Positions 12,914 to 21,999 of a DNA stretch of 61,732 bases are shown one piece after another (positions within the stretch are counted from its first letter, which is position 1; every line of letters starts with the position of its first letter). The position numbers and the translations under genes were made by a program. The stretch is taken from positions 1-61,732 of the IMG/VR virus record IMGVR_UViG_3300017527_000519; one strand, given 5' to 3'. A model generated the notes under the pieces. It ran no database searches, was not told the DNA's origin, and was given only the letters and a program-made list of their open reading frames with translations. Origin of the DNA: a virus.

Positions 12914-14268
12914 TGGAACTGGCCGCGGACTTTCCCGAAAAGCTTGGGTTCTTATTCTTCCCTTCACCGTACAAAATTGCAAGGGGTGGACGATCGGGCG
13001 CGAAATCTTGGGGTTTTGCAAGAGCCCTGTTGATTCAAGGGGCGAGGACAAAGCTCAGGATGCTATGCGCCCGTGAAATACAGAAGTCCATTAAAGACTC
13101 AGTCCATAAACTTTTGAAAGATCAGATCGTCCTTCTTGGGTTAGAAGATTTCTATACGGTTCTTGAAACAGAGATCCGTGGGGCCAACGGGACCGAGTTC
13201 GCTTTTACCGGCCTGTCAGAACACACAACAACCACGATTAAATCGTTTGAGGGTGTTGACCGGTGTTGGGTCGAGGAAGGCCAGGCCGTTTCTAAACGAT
13301 CATGGGACGTTCTAATCCCGACCATCCGTAAAGAAGGTTCAGAAATTTGGGTGTCCCTGAACCCGGAATTAGAGACAGACGATACCTATCAACGCTTTGT
13401 TGTCAACCCGCCCGAGGGTTGCCGGGGTGTTGAAATCAACTATCGAGACAATCCCTGGCACAATGACCTGCAGGAAGCTAAACGCCTACACTGTAAGATA
13501 AACGATCCCGACCTGTACGACCATATATGGGAAGGAAAACCGCTGCCAGCCGTCGAGGGCGCAATCTACTATCGTCAGATCATGGAGATGGAGGCACAGA
13601 AACGGAACTGCAACGTGCCTTACGATCCCATGCTGAAAGTTCACGCGATTCTTGACCTGGGCTGGAACGACTCGTTATCATGCGGTCTGGTACAAAAGGG
13701 CGTATCGGACGTTCGGATCATTGAATCGCTTGAGTGCCACCAGACACCGCTTGACATATTTTCATCCGAGTTAAAGACCAGGCCGTATAATTGGGGCAAG
13801 GTCTGGCTCCCGCACGATGGTTTCTCCAAGAGCCTGAACAGCGGTGGCCGTTCGTCGTATGACATCCTGACCGCATTGGGTTGGAACTGCGCCACGGAGG
13901 AAGAAATCATTAAGATGAGCATCGAGGAGGGGATCCGGGCGGTGCGCCTGATGTTTTCACGGTTGTACTTCGATAAGACCAAGGCGTACAACGTCCCGAA
14001 AGAGGATGTACCAAAACCGATCACACCCGGTTTTCATCCCACCGAGTACCATAACCGCCTGGGCGAATCGATCAAGCGGTATCGCCGGCACATCAACCAG
14101 AAGACACAAGCCGCGGGTCAGCCTGTCAAAGATGAAGTTGCCCACGGCGCCGACATGCTTAGATACATCGCTTGCAACATAGACGAGATGACCAATGAAG
14201 ACGACAACCAGGCCTTTCGGCTTTCTGGATACAGCTACCAGCCGCTTGACCAAGGAGTAGGGATGTAA
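12913..14268 (+). CDS. terL: Terminase large subunit
   Basis: A 451-residue packaging motor of the PBSX-like Terminase_3 type. The ATPase has Walker A GGRSGAKS (25-32), Walker B VDRCWVEE (115-122) and coupling motif SLNPE (148-152). The C-terminal RNase-H-like nuclease shows D248 in ILDLGWND, a middle acidic position near HDGFSK, and a final Asp in HGADMLRY near residue 418. It is complete and of family-normal length. It translocates DNA through the portal and cuts concatemers. Overlap with both neighbours (TAATG) implies coupled translation. Confidence 0.93.
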   Translation: MELAADFPEKLGFLFFPSPYKIARGGRSGAKSWGFARALLIQGARTKLRMLCAREIQKSIKDSVHKLLKDQIVLLGLEDFYTVLETEIRGANGTEFAFTGLSEHTTTTIKSFEGVDRCWVEEGQAVSKRSWDVLIPTIRKEGSEIWVSLNPELETDDTYQRFVVNPPEGCRGVEINYRDNPWHNDLQEAKRLHCKINDPDLYDHIWEGKPLPAVEGAIYYRQIMEMEAQKRNCNVPYDPMLKVHAILDLGWNDSLSCGLVQKGVSDVRIIESLECHQTPLDIFSSELKTRPYNWGKVWLPHDGFSKSLNSGGRSSYDILTALGWNCATEEEIIKMSIEEGIRAVRLMFSRLYFDKTKAYNVPKEDVPKPITPGFHPTEYHNRLGESIKRYRRHINQKTQAAGQPVKDEVAHGADMLRYIACNIDEMTNEDDNQAFRLSGYSYQPLDQGVGM

Positions 14269-16481
14269 TGGATCCAAAAGATACCGACAAACCAGAACAG
14301 GATGGTAAGGACCGCCGTGACCGACTGAACAACCTGGCCGACACTCTTGTAAGTAAGAGGGACAAGGCCGTTTTGTATCGTGCCAGCACTGGCGTTGAGA
14401 GACGGTGGCGTGAAGACCAGGAAATGCTTGACGTACTAACTTCTAAATCAGGGACCAGTATGATTGATTACGCGACCGGCGAGGCGCCCATGAAAAGCCA
14501 TGGACCTGTCCGATCAATGGCGGAAATCAATGTGTTGCGGGGTAAGTGCAATGTCGGCAGCGGCCGGTTTGAGGAAATCCTGTTTCCAGTGGACGACAAG
14601 AACTACGCTCTTGAGGTAACACCGGTACCGACTTTGGTGAAAGGCATGAAGGATGAGCGCCCGGTTGTTAACACCGAGACAGGGCAGCCCATGGTCGAGG
14701 ACGGAGAGCCCGTCACCGCGGCGAAAGTGGCTGCCGCTAAGATGGCCAAGGCCAATGAGGCCATGGAAGGCATGGAAGCCGAGATTGACGACCAACTGAC
14801 CGAATCCGATTACAACGGGGAGTGCCGGAAAGTTATCCGCCAATCGCCACGTTTAGGCACAGGCGTTCTAAAAGGTCCGGGCATCGTCATGGAGACGCGC
14901 AGGGCGTGGGTGAAACAGACCGATGAGGCCGGCGAGGCCTACGTTATGAAAACGGTTGAAGAAGCCAAACCCAAAAGTAAGTGGGTGGACTGCCGGAATT
15001 GTTACCCTGATCCACGATGCGGATCGGATGTCAAGAAATCATCGTATATGTGGGAATACGACGAGATTTTACCGCGCGACCTCCGGGCCCTGATTGGTGT
15101 TGAGGGGTATTTTGATGATGTGATTATGGAAATCCTCAAGGAAGAACCCCAGCGCATCCGGGTCGGCTATACCCGCAAGGAACAGCGGATCGAAAAGGAT
15201 TACCTGGACAGGGGCAATGCTTTTGAGTATTGGGAATACAACGGCGAAGTGGACACCGAGGATCTGCTTTCGCTTGGGTGCGAGTGCGAAGATGCCGGAA
15301 ATAAGACGCTATCGGCGTGTGTGATTTTAGTGAACGATAGACCGATCAAGGTGGCATTGAATATCCTCGACACCATGGACATCCCATACGACTTTTTCCA
15401 GTGGGAAGAAGTTGATGGGAGCCCGTTCGGGATAGGCCTGGTTCGTATGGGTATGTGGATGGCAAGGGTTATCAAGGCGGCATTCAGGACCATGATGGAC
15501 AACGGCCGCGACTCTGCCGGCGTGAACGTGGTCATTGGCCAGGGCATTGTGCCCGATGACAGAAATTGGGAAATCACAGGCAAGAAGATATGGAGGGCTA
15601 ACAAGGATATTACAGACATCCGAAAGGCCGTGTATCAGTTTCAGATAGCCAACAACCAGGCTGAACTCCAGGCGATCATTGAATTGGCGATCCGGTTCCT
15701 TGACCTTGAAACCGAACTGCCGATGATGTGGCAGGGTGAAAAGGCCGAGATGCCCGAAACCCTGGGCGCCACGAACATCATACTCGATTCCAGCAATATC
15801 GGTGTGCGAACCCGGGTGAAGCGGTGGGACGATCAAGTCACCAAACCGCACATGACCCGGTATTACAACTGGAACATGATGTATAATGAAAAGACCGAGA
15901 TCAAGGGCGATTATAATGTTGTGCCGCGGGGAGCCTCCGCATTGTTGGAAAAGGATCAACAGACCAAAGCCCTAATGCAGATCGTTGGATTAAGGGGTGA
16001 CGGCAGGTTCGATAAGGATGTGGATTGGAGCAAGGCTGTTAAAATGCTTTGCGAATACTTGAAGCTGGACATTTTGAAGACGGACGACCAGAAGAAGGCC
16101 GACGAGAAGGCAGCGCAGGAGAACCCGCCGCAGGATCCGAAGATACAGGTGGCTCAGATTAGGTCGCAGGGTGAGTTGGAGAAAGCTAAACTCAACCAGT
16201 CTTCTGATATGTCCGAACTGAAGATCAAAAAACAAATGGCTGACGATAAGATCCGGCATGAAGCGGCCCTGGCGGAACTGGACCGCGAGATACAGGTGAT
16301 GGAGTTTGCTGAGAACCGCGGGATTACATTGGAAAAGGCTAAGGTCGAGCTAACCAAGGAAGCATCGAAGCAAAACCTTCAGCGGGAATTATCCGTTGTG
16401 AAGGCATCCGGGCCACAAGTGGCCACGCCATCGGTCGAACCTGCCGGTCGCGCACCAGAGGGGCAGGCTTACCAGAAATGA
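14268..16481 (+). CDS. Portal protein
   Basis: A 737-residue protein of portal size and position. The N-terminal half contains the clip/stem region with KWVDCRNCYPDPRCG and many acidic loops, followed by PFGIGLVRMGMWMARVIKA and NNQAELQAIIELAIRFLDLE, typical of podovirus portals. The C-terminal 120 residues are a long charged coiled coil (KIQVAQIRSQGELEKAKL, LKIKKQMADDKI), probably the barrel that projects into the capsid. Dodecamers form the DNA channel at one vertex. It follows the large terminase directly. Confidence 0.85.
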   Translation: MDPKDTDKPEQDGKDRRDRLNNLADTLVSKRDKAVLYRASTGVERRWREDQEMLDVLTSKSGTSMIDYATGEAPMKSHGPVRSMAEINVLRGKCNVGSGRFEEILFPVDDKNYALEVTPVPTLVKGMKDERPVVNTETGQPMVEDGEPVTAAKVAAAKMAKANEAMEGMEAEIDDQLTESDYNGECRKVIRQSPRLGTGVLKGPGIVMETRRAWVKQTDEAGEAYVMKTVEEAKPKSKWVDCRNCYPDPRCGSDVKKSSYMWEYDEILPRDLRALIGVEGYFDDVIMEILKEEPQRIRVGYTRKEQRIEKDYLDRGNAFEYWEYNGEVDTEDLLSLGCECEDAGNKTLSACVILVNDRPIKVALNILDTMDIPYDFFQWEEVDGSPFGIGLVRMGMWMARVIKAAFRTMMDNGRDSAGVNVVIGQGIVPDDRNWEITGKKIWRANKDITDIRKAVYQFQIANNQAELQAIIELAIRFLDLETELPMMWQGEKAEMPETLGATNIILDSSNIGVRTRVKRWDDQVTKPHMTRYYNWNMMYNEKTEIKGDYNVVPRGASALLEKDQQTKALMQIVGLRGDGRFDKDVDWSKAVKMLCEYLKLDILKTDDQKKADEKAAQENPPQDPKIQVAQIRSQGELEKAKLNQSSDMSELKIKKQMADDKIRHEAALAELDREIQVMEFAENRGITLEKAKVELTKEASKQNLQRELSVVKASGPQVATPSVEPAGRAPEGQAYQK

Positions 16482-16585
16482 TAACTATATCGTCTTGTGG
16501 CGATGTAAATCAGTCTCCCCATGGGAGGCAAGACCTATATTCCGAATGAGCGATATCATTTTAACCAAGGGAAGGAGATATGAAC

Positions 16586-16720
16586 ATGCAATGGGTACTA
16601 AAGGAAGATTTTGACAAGGCAATGGCAAAGATGCAGGCCCAGATCGACAAACTGGCCATGCAGAAGACCTGGCTGCAGAAGGAAGCGAAGCCGAAGAAGA
16701 AGGTAACGGCCAAGAAATAA
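16586..16720 (+). CDS. Small coiled-coil protein (44 aa)
   Basis: A 44-codon ORF. The second of two ATGs (16586) sits eight bases after AAGGAG and gives MQWVLKEDFDKAMAKMQAQI, a helix with heptad spacing, then a Lys-rich tail (KEAKPKKKVTAKK). Possibly a DNA-binding or capsid-associated peptide. It follows the portal after about 100 bp with a small hairpin. Confidence 0.55.
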   Translation: MQWVLKEDFDKAMAKMQAQIDKLAMQKTWLQKEAKPKKKVTAKK

Positions 16721-16743
16721 CATTTTAATCCAGGGGGATTGCT

Positions 16744-17004
16744 ATGGATCAAGAAGAAGCGGCGATGTCCATTCAAGTAGGAATAGGCGCGGCAATGTTT
16801 ACGATGGCCAAGGTCTGTGACCAAAAGGATATTGATTCGTTATTTGAAGTAGAGATCGACGCGATCAAAGAAAAAACACAGATACATCCTGCCAAAGTTG
16901 ACGCCTTCTTGGAGGAAATGAAAGAAAACCTGATGGTTATGCACAAGGGGTTCAACAAATTAAAGGCATCCAGGGGGATTGATGATAACAAGAACAAGGC
17001 ATAG
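16744..17004 (+). CDS. Hypothetical helical protein
   Basis: An 86-residue protein preceded by the repeated signal CAGGGGGATT. It begins MDQEEAAMSIQVGIGAAMF and is helical, with a charged C-terminus. No family recognised; in portal-scaffold intervals such genes may be head-assembly cofactors. Overlaps the next gene by 23 bases. Confidence 0.5.
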   Translation: MDQEEAAMSIQVGIGAAMFTMAKVCDQKDIDSLFEVEIDAIKEKTQIHPAKVDAFLEEMKENLMVMHKGFNKLKASRGIDDNKNKA

Positions 17005-17284
17005 AAGGCGGAAACGTGCAGGGTGGCAAGGGCGAAGCGACGAAACAGAAGTGCTGAGAACCCGGCAACAGATTTGGGATGACATTGAAACAGAGAGTTG
17101 TGAGCAGTTTTTTAAGTCCGTTGAGGGGCCGTTGCATTTGAAACTGGCAAGATCTACCCTCCCGACCGTTTATTGTGCCCGGGGGATACGGATACAACTT
17201 GGAGACAAACAGACGAAGAAGGCCGCGGTTTTTGGGGTTTATGGAGACAACATTCATTTTCATACTTTTAAGTACACCGACTAA
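16982..17284 (+). CDS. Hypothetical basic protein
   Basis: A 100-residue protein starting at ATG 16982, three bases after CAGGGGGATT. The N-terminus is strongly basic (ITRTRHRRRKRAGWQGR), followed by a helix and a beta-rich C-terminus (AAVFGVYGDNIHFHTF). It might bind DNA or RNA during packaging. No family recognised. Confidence 0.5.
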   Translation: MITRTRHRRRKRAGWQGRSDETEVLRTRQQIWDDIETESCEQFFKSVEGPLHLKLARSTLPTVYCARGIRIQLGDKQTKKAAVFGVYGDNIHFHTFKYTD

Positions 17285-17303
17285 AACCCAGGGGGATTAA
17301 GCC

Positions 17304-17582
17304 ATGACAGACCACAGAATAATGAATGTTCGACTGAACGCCCATGTTTTAGGCCGGCTGGTAAAAAACACCGGTACCGCGTACCAGGTGATCAAAGGGG
17401 TGCCCGGGGATGCCAATCTGGTGGGCGCGGTGTACGTCGAAGAAAAGCATGATTTTATACTTGGCTATGAGCATGACAGTTTCGACCCTGTTCCCGAGGG
17501 GGAGAAAATTCCAGAGGTTGAAACTGAATTCCGGGCACTTCAGCCCGTGGCCGTGGAAAGTGACGCCGATGTGGTTCACTAA
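17304..17582 (+). CDS. Hypothetical protein
   Basis: A 92-residue beta-rich acidic protein (MTDHRIMNVRLNAHVLGRLV ... ESDADVVH), preceded by CAGGGGGATT. It has a strand-turn-strand middle (GDANLVGAVYVEEKHDFILG). No family recognised. It overlaps the next gene by 14 bases. Confidence 0.5.
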   Translation: MTDHRIMNVRLNAHVLGRLVKNTGTAYQVIKGVPGDANLVGAVYVEEKHDFILGYEHDSFDPVPEGEKIPEVETEFRALQPVAVESDADVVH

Positions 17583-17901
17583 GAAAAAGGACCGGGAACG
17601 GCTTGCCGAGAAGGAGAAGCCGTTTGCTGAGAAGGAGAAGCCGTCTATTTTCGGCCGTGGTATTCCCACGGTTCCGCGGCTGAACGTCCACGATGGCGCC
17701 TGGATCTACATGGTTCAGTATTGTGACCGGAAACTCAAGGAACTGCGCGAGATGAACGATAGTTTGGATCTTGACGCAACCCAAACCGCTGTTATCCGGG
17801 GCCGGATCCGGGCGTTGAAGGATGTGCTTGAAATTCCGAACGAGGACAGGCCGGTCAAACCCTTGGGGATAGTTGAGCGAGTCGTGGAGGATCCTTACTG
17901 A
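17569..17901 (+). CDS. Hypothetical charged helical protein
   Basis: A 110-residue protein; ATG 17569 is used because it overlaps the previous stop. The first 30 residues are Lys/Glu-rich with a duplicated AEKEKPF/AEKEKPS, then a segment RLNVHDGAWIYMVQYCDRKL and a helical end. Function unknown. Confidence 0.5.
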   Translation: MWFTKKKDRERLAEKEKPFAEKEKPSIFGRGIPTVPRLNVHDGAWIYMVQYCDRKLKELREMNDSLDLDATQTAVIRGRIRALKDVLEIPNEDRPVKPLGIVERVVEDPY

Positions 17902-18095
17902 TGCAAACCCGACCGGTCAGAATTGATATGCAGATGAGCGAGAGCCGTGGTCTGACGGAGCAGCAGGCCAGGTGCATCCTCAACGATTTAAAGAAGGTCT
18001 TGATTTGTCACGGGATATGGCATACGATATGGGAAACGAACGAGCCCGACCTGAAACGGGTTGATTTTAAGGGCTGTATTGTGGTGGGAAAATGA
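17901..18095 (+). CDS. Hypothetical small protein
   Basis: A 64-residue protein coupled to the previous gene by a TGATG overlap. It begins MQTRPVRIDMQMSESRGL and has a helix with C-x-L-N-D-L and a beta end (VDFKGCIVVGK). No family recognised. Its stop overlaps the following Tat-signal gene. Confidence 0.5.
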   Translation: MQTRPVRIDMQMSESRGLTEQQARCILNDLKKVLICHGIWHTIWETNEPDLKRVDFKGCIVVGK

Positions 18096-18445
18096 ATCGC
18101 AGGACGTTTTTAAAACTTTCCGGTAGCGCCTTCGCAATGAGCTTGGTTCCGTTTCAGTTATTCGCCAAGAGTGTAACCGAGATTAGTATGGAGGACTTGC
18201 TCATTATCAAGGTCCATGATGAATCACCGATGATATTCATCAATATAAATGGCCGCCATGCGACTATTCCCACAAACACAAAAGCTATTGCCAAACGCAA
18301 GTATGTGGAGGCGCTGGCCAAAGCCAAGGTCCACCGGTACAGGGAGACACCCTCCGGCATGAAGGAAAGTATTGAGAACCAATATCCCTTTACAGTAATT
18401 AAAGACCCAAATACAGAGGGTGCTAAATGGCTGGCTCAGTTATAA
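18092..18445 (+). CDS. Tat-signal protein, paralogue of the 23099 protein
   Basis: A 117-residue protein opening with a twin-arginine signal: NRRTFLKLSGSAFAMSLVP, matching S/T-R-R-x-F-L-K. The mature part (about 30-117) contains LLIIKVHDESPMIFININGR, then KRKYVEALAKAKVHRY, and NQYPFTVIKDPNTEGAKWL. The same order of elements occurs, without a signal, in the 147-residue protein at 23099-23542 (RKTMVKRKYVEALARC and YPFTVVRDPHPKGDAWL). So one copy appears destined for export of a folded protein and the other for the virion or cytoplasm. Function unknown. Tat signals are rare in phage proteins. Confidence 0.6.
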   Translation: MNRRTFLKLSGSAFAMSLVPFQLFAKSVTEISMEDLLIIKVHDESPMIFININGRHATIPTNTKAIAKRKYVEALAKAKVHRYRETPSGMKESIENQYPFTVIKDPNTEGAKWLAQL

Positions 18446-18738
18446 ACCGCAGGATGTTTTTAAAGGTTGTTGGTGGGCTTGCAGCATCGCTTGCGATACC
18501 GTTCACCCTGGCTGAGAAAAAGAAAGCCCTTCTTCCTATGGAATGGGGCAGCCTTGAGTCTACTCGTTTCATTACGAGCGAAGACATCCAGGCTGCACAA
18601 GACGCCATTTATAGAGCCAAGCCAATTATTCCGGCGTATTGGGTTCATCCAAAGGCATACGAGGATCCCAACATTCAGATCAACAGCCTTGTCAGGGTAG
18701 CCAAACGTCCGAACCTTTTTCACAAGAGGCGGGTATGA
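18427..18738 (+). CDS. Second Tat-signal protein
   Basis: A 103-residue protein with another twin-arginine signal (NRRMFLKVVGGLAASLAIPF) and a likely cleavage region near TLAEKK. The signal-coding DNA is similar to that of the gene before it (CGCAGGA-GTTTTTAAA in both), pointing to a duplicated leader. The mature part (SLESTRFITSEDIQAAQDAI ...) is different and ends with a basic RVAKRPNLFHKRRV. Overlaps the previous gene by 19 bases. Function unknown. Confidence 0.55.
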   Translation: MAGSVINRRMFLKVVGGLAASLAIPFTLAEKKKALLPMEWGSLESTRFITSEDIQAAQDAIYRAKPIIPAYWVHPKAYEDPNIQINSLVRVAKRPNLFHKRRV

Positions 18739-18763
18739 CCGACATCGAATCCAGGGTGGGGAA

Positions 18764-18892
18764 ATGAACCCGATAGAGGCAAGAGCTATTGCTTACGGGT
18801 ACAAGATTTTAAAAGAGCGTCGTAAAATTACAGTTTGGCAACGAGGCATAAACCTTATTTACCGATTGACGCGGATCTTAACCGGCAGGTAA
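18764..18892 (+). CDS. Small basic protein (42 aa)
   Basis: A 42-codon ORF with CAGGGTGGGGAA before ATG 18764. It begins MNPIEARAIAYGYKILKERR and ends LIYRLTRILTGR: a basic amphipathic helix. It could be membrane-binding or DNA-binding. Ends at a GCAGGT-loop-ACCTGC hairpin. Confidence 0.5.
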   Translation: MNPIEARAIAYGYKILKERRKITVWQRGINLIYRLTRILTGR

Positions 18893-18936
18893 AAACCTGC
18901 AAGACATAATTTAAAGCACGACCACCGAACACACGG

Positions 18937-18981
18937 GGCGGCTTTTGAAGGAAACACCTTCAGGAGTCGCCTTTTCTTTTT
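18937..18981 (+). terminator. Intrinsic terminator before the scaffold gene
   Basis: GGCGGCT...GAAGG pairs with CCTTC...AGTCGCC around an AAACA loop and is followed by TTTTCTTTTT. It separates the portal/accessory block from scaffold and capsid; with no obvious promoter after it, it may be a partial terminator that adjusts relative expression. Confidence 0.55.
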
Positions 18982-19051
18982 GCACCGGGCCGGGAAACCG
19001 CCCCGAAACCGTTCACCGCAAATAGGCGCTGGACAACAGGAGATTAAAGTA

Positions 19052-19915
19052 ATGGCAGAGGACCAGGGAATATTGACCGAAGAAGAAGCCGCCCAGGAAA
19101 GGGCCGATGCTGCAAAGGAGATTTTTGGTAGTGAGGGAACCGCCGATGATGATTCGCCGGGAACACCCCCCGACCCAAAACCCGGAGTAGAACCAGCGCC
19201 CGAGAAAGACCCTTGGGATGGAGTTGACCCCGTTATCCGGGAAAAGTTTGAGGCAATGGAAACCAAGCTGGTAGATTACGATTCAGTGGCCACCCGATTA
19301 AAGCAGGCTGAGTCACGAATCGGAGCAATCACCAACGAGGCCGCCGCCAAAGCTAAGCAAGACAAGGAAGCACCGACACAAGATGAGATAGATGCCGCTG
19401 CAGAATCTGAGTCTGATTGGGATGACCTGAAAGAGGAATTTCCGCAATGGGCCAAGGCTGTTGACAACCGGATTAAAAAAGAGGGTGAAACCTTCAAGAA
19501 GCTTCAAGACCAAATCGACAGCCTGGAATCGAACCGTTCCACCGGAGGCAACGAGGATCTGCTTAAAGAGGTAGACAGCCTGAAAAGGTTGGCGATCACG
19601 ATCAAGCATAAGGATTGGCTTCAGACGGTAAAGACCCCTGAGTTTAACGAGTTCGCCAAGTCGAGCGAGGAAAACCAGCGGTTGTTTGCCAGCCAGAACC
19701 CCGCAGAAGCGATCGAACTGCTTGACAGGTACGCCGACAGAAAACCACCGGAAAAGAAAACCACCGCGCAGATTGCGGAGGAGCGCAAGAAACGGCTCAA
19801 ACAATCACAAACACCAAACACAGCGTCTTCTCGACCAACGGCCAAGTCAGATGATGACATGGACGATGCCGAGTTTAGGGCGCGTGAGGCGAGACGGATT
19901 TTCGCCGAAGGATAA
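19052..19915 (+). CDS. Capsid scaffold-like protein
   Basis: A 287-residue acidic, helical protein immediately before the capsid gene. GGAGATTAAAGTA precedes ATG 19052. Residues 1-65 are acidic and Pro-rich, 75-110 and 140-170 have coiled-coil character (RIKKEGETFKKLQDQIDSLE), and the C-terminus is basic and helical (IAEERKKRLKQ, then FRAREARRIFAEG), the capsid-binding end typical of scaffolds. It would template procapsid assembly and then leave. No protease motif is seen. Confidence 0.7.
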   Translation: MAEDQGILTEEEAAQERADAAKEIFGSEGTADDDSPGTPPDPKPGVEPAPEKDPWDGVDPVIREKFEAMETKLVDYDSVATRLKQAESRIGAITNEAAAKAKQDKEAPTQDEIDAAAESESDWDDLKEEFPQWAKAVDNRIKKEGETFKKLQDQIDSLESNRSTGGNEDLLKEVDSLKRLAITIKHKDWLQTVKTPEFNEFAKSSEENQRLFASQNPAEAIELLDRYADRKPPEKKTTAQIAEERKKRLKQSQTPNTASSRPTAKSDDDMDDAEFRAREARRIFAEG

Positions 19916-19927
19916 AGGAGCAGCACA

Positions 19928-20968
19928 ATGGCTACCCAGAAATATAGTACTAAAGCGTCCCGGAATCTTATCCGGGCAGAACTCAAGATGCTGAAGCATG
20001 TTGAAAACATTACCGTTCTTGGCAAGTTCGGTCAGCAGAAGGAGCAACCGCTTCGCAAAACTGACACAATCGTTTTCCGGCGGCTGCAGCCCTTCAACGC
20101 GACCGCCACCGAAACCCCGGACATCACCACCGCGAATTTCGTCACCAGTGAGGGCACGACCCCCACGGCGAACACGATTACCTACACGGATGTGTCCGTT
20201 ACCCTGAGCCAGTTTGCCGTCCTGTTCAAGTTTTCCAGCAAGACCGAACTGATGTACGAGGAGGACATTCCTGACGATATGGCCACCCTGACCGGACAGA
20301 CCCTTGGCGAAGTGGCCGAGCTTGTTTGTTACGGCGCCATGAGAGCCGGATCATCCGTGGTTTACGCCAACGGTGCCAGCCGGGCCGTTGTCAACACCGC
20401 CATTTCCATTCGGAAGCTGCGCCAGTCCGCCCGGACCTTAGAAAGCAACCGGGCCATGCGCGTCACCAAGATGGTTAAGCCGGGTGAAAATTTCGGCACA
20501 TCGAGCGTGGAGCCGGCCTATCTGGTTTTTCATCATACCGATTGCAATGCCGACATTCGGGACTTGCCCGGGTTTACCAAGATTCAGGATTACGGGACCG
20601 CCATCAAACCGGTGCATCCCAGAGAGATCGGCGCCTGTGAAGAATTTCGGTTTATTCCCTCCCCGCTGTTTGCTCCGTTCCTGGCGGGCGGCGCGGTTGT
20701 TGGGACTTCCGGTATGGAAGCCGCTAACAGTACCAACGTCGATGTTTACCCGATGATTATCACCGCCGAGGACGCATGGGGCCATGTGAGCCTTAAGGGC
20801 AAGGGTTACACCAGTATTAGCCCGACCATCATTCCGTCCAACGTGAAAAACCATGCCAACCCATCAGGCATGTTCGGATATGTGGGTGCTGACTTCTGGT
20901 ATCAGAGCGTTCGGCTTAACGAAAACTGGATGACCCGGATCGAAGTTTGTGTCTCCGATCTGGATTAA
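19928..20968 (+). CDS. Major capsid protein, N4-gp56-like
   Basis: A 346-residue HK97-fold capsid protein resembling the N4-gp56 family. Diagnostic parts are the N-terminal QKYSTKASRNLIRAELKM with ENITVLGKFGQQ, the E-loop-like IVFRRLQPFNATATE, a long helix with TGQTLGEVAELVCYGAMRAG, and the A-domain with FHHTDCNADIRDLPGF and EEFRFIPSPLFAPF. GGAGCAGCACA lies before ATG 19928. It directly follows the scaffold gene. No prohead-protease cleavage signal is evident. Confidence 0.85.
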   Translation: MATQKYSTKASRNLIRAELKMLKHVENITVLGKFGQQKEQPLRKTDTIVFRRLQPFNATATETPDITTANFVTSEGTTPTANTITYTDVSVTLSQFAVLFKFSSKTELMYEEDIPDDMATLTGQTLGEVAELVCYGAMRAGSSVVYANGASRAVVNTAISIRKLRQSARTLESNRAMRVTKMVKPGENFGTSSVEPAYLVFHHTDCNADIRDLPGFTKIQDYGTAIKPVHPREIGACEEFRFIPSPLFAPFLAGGAVVGTSGMEAANSTNVDVYPMIITAEDAWGHVSLKGKGYTSISPTIIPSNVKNHANPSGMFGYVGADFWYQSVRLNENWMTRIEVCVSDLD

Positions 20969-21009
20969 TCCATAACTGTTCCCGGCATCAATAAAAAGGA
21001 GATCGCCAC

Positions 21010-21999
21010 ATGAACAACAAAATTCAGCAGTTTATCAACTACGTTGCCGACCCGAGGGCGAGAGCGTCCCTTACCGGCATTTATAAGTACCAGCAACAGG
21101 GCGATACCATTCCGCCTGCTGCTGGCACTGGATACCCGACCGGTGCGAAGTTTCTTTTAACCAACGCTGCCCCGGGCCAGTGTACCGAATGGACTAATGT
21201 GGGCACGGTTGCATCCTGCCTATTCGTTCCGACCGGCCCGATTAATGGGTATGGGTGTGCGTTTGCAGGTGGTCCGGTTGACCTGACCGATGACGCAGAC
21301 GAAACGTATGTGGAAATCCCCGGTCACCTTCAGAGCACCGATCTGTGCTTCGCGCAACATTCTTTGACCGCCGCGGCTGACCAGTTTAACACGGTTGTCC
21401 CGGTCGGTGTTGGCACCTTGCTGATTAACATGGCAATGGGAGGCAACCCGACCGACAGCATGGATGCCAATTACGCGGGTTTCCGAGCGAACTGTACCCC
21501 AACGCATGATATTTGGGCGGCGGGTACGGTCAGTTGCCTGGCAGCCGACGACGCGACCATTGCAAGGACCATCACCGGACTTCTGGCTACCGATATTGCC
21601 ATTGTTACCCAGGAGCGTCAGTCATCCACCCAAACACTCAATTTGGTTGTGTGTACCGCGAACACCTTGACCATTACTTACTCAGCCGACCCGGGAGCCT
21701 CAGACGGCGCCCAAAAGTGGAACTACATGATCCTGCGGCCGAGAGGGACCTTCAAACCGAGTCATTATGTGGCTTTTGCCGGGCAGTATACCGCATTAAC
21801 AGCTGACACCACGGCCGTTGCCATCACCGTGACCGGAGCTCTTGCCACCGATATTGCCATTGTTCAGTGCTACGATTCTGACGATGATGATTGTTTTGTC
21901 GAGGGTGCGGTAATGACGGCCAACACCTTAACCCTGGAATTAACCAACGATCCGGTGACCGACCACAGCTGGTCGTATCTGGTTCTACGGGCATACTAA
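21010..21999 (+). CDS. Putative head decoration/fibre protein with tandem domains
   Basis: A 329-residue protein with a strong signal (AAAGGAGATCGCCAC). The first part (MNNKIQQFINYVADPRARAS...) may bind the capsid. Residues 170-329 are two copies of a beta-rich domain of about 75 residues: the pair LLATDIAIVTQ/ALATDIAIVQC, and TANTLTITYSADPG/TANTLTLELTNDP with W-x-Y-x-x-L-R ends. Tandem Ig-like or jelly-roll repeats are typical of capsid-surface proteins. Function inferred from position after the capsid gene. Confidence 0.55.
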   Translation: MNNKIQQFINYVADPRARASLTGIYKYQQQGDTIPPAAGTGYPTGAKFLLTNAAPGQCTEWTNVGTVASCLFVPTGPINGYGCAFAGGPVDLTDDADETYVEIPGHLQSTDLCFAQHSLTAAADQFNTVVPVGVGTLLINMAMGGNPTDSMDANYAGFRANCTPTHDIWAAGTVSCLAADDATIARTITGLLATDIAIVTQERQSSTQTLNLVVCTANTLTITYSADPGASDGAQKWNYMILRPRGTFKPSHYVAFAGQYTALTADTTAVAITVTGALATDIAIVQCYDSDDDDCFVEGAVMTANTLTLELTNDPVTDHSWSYLVLRAY

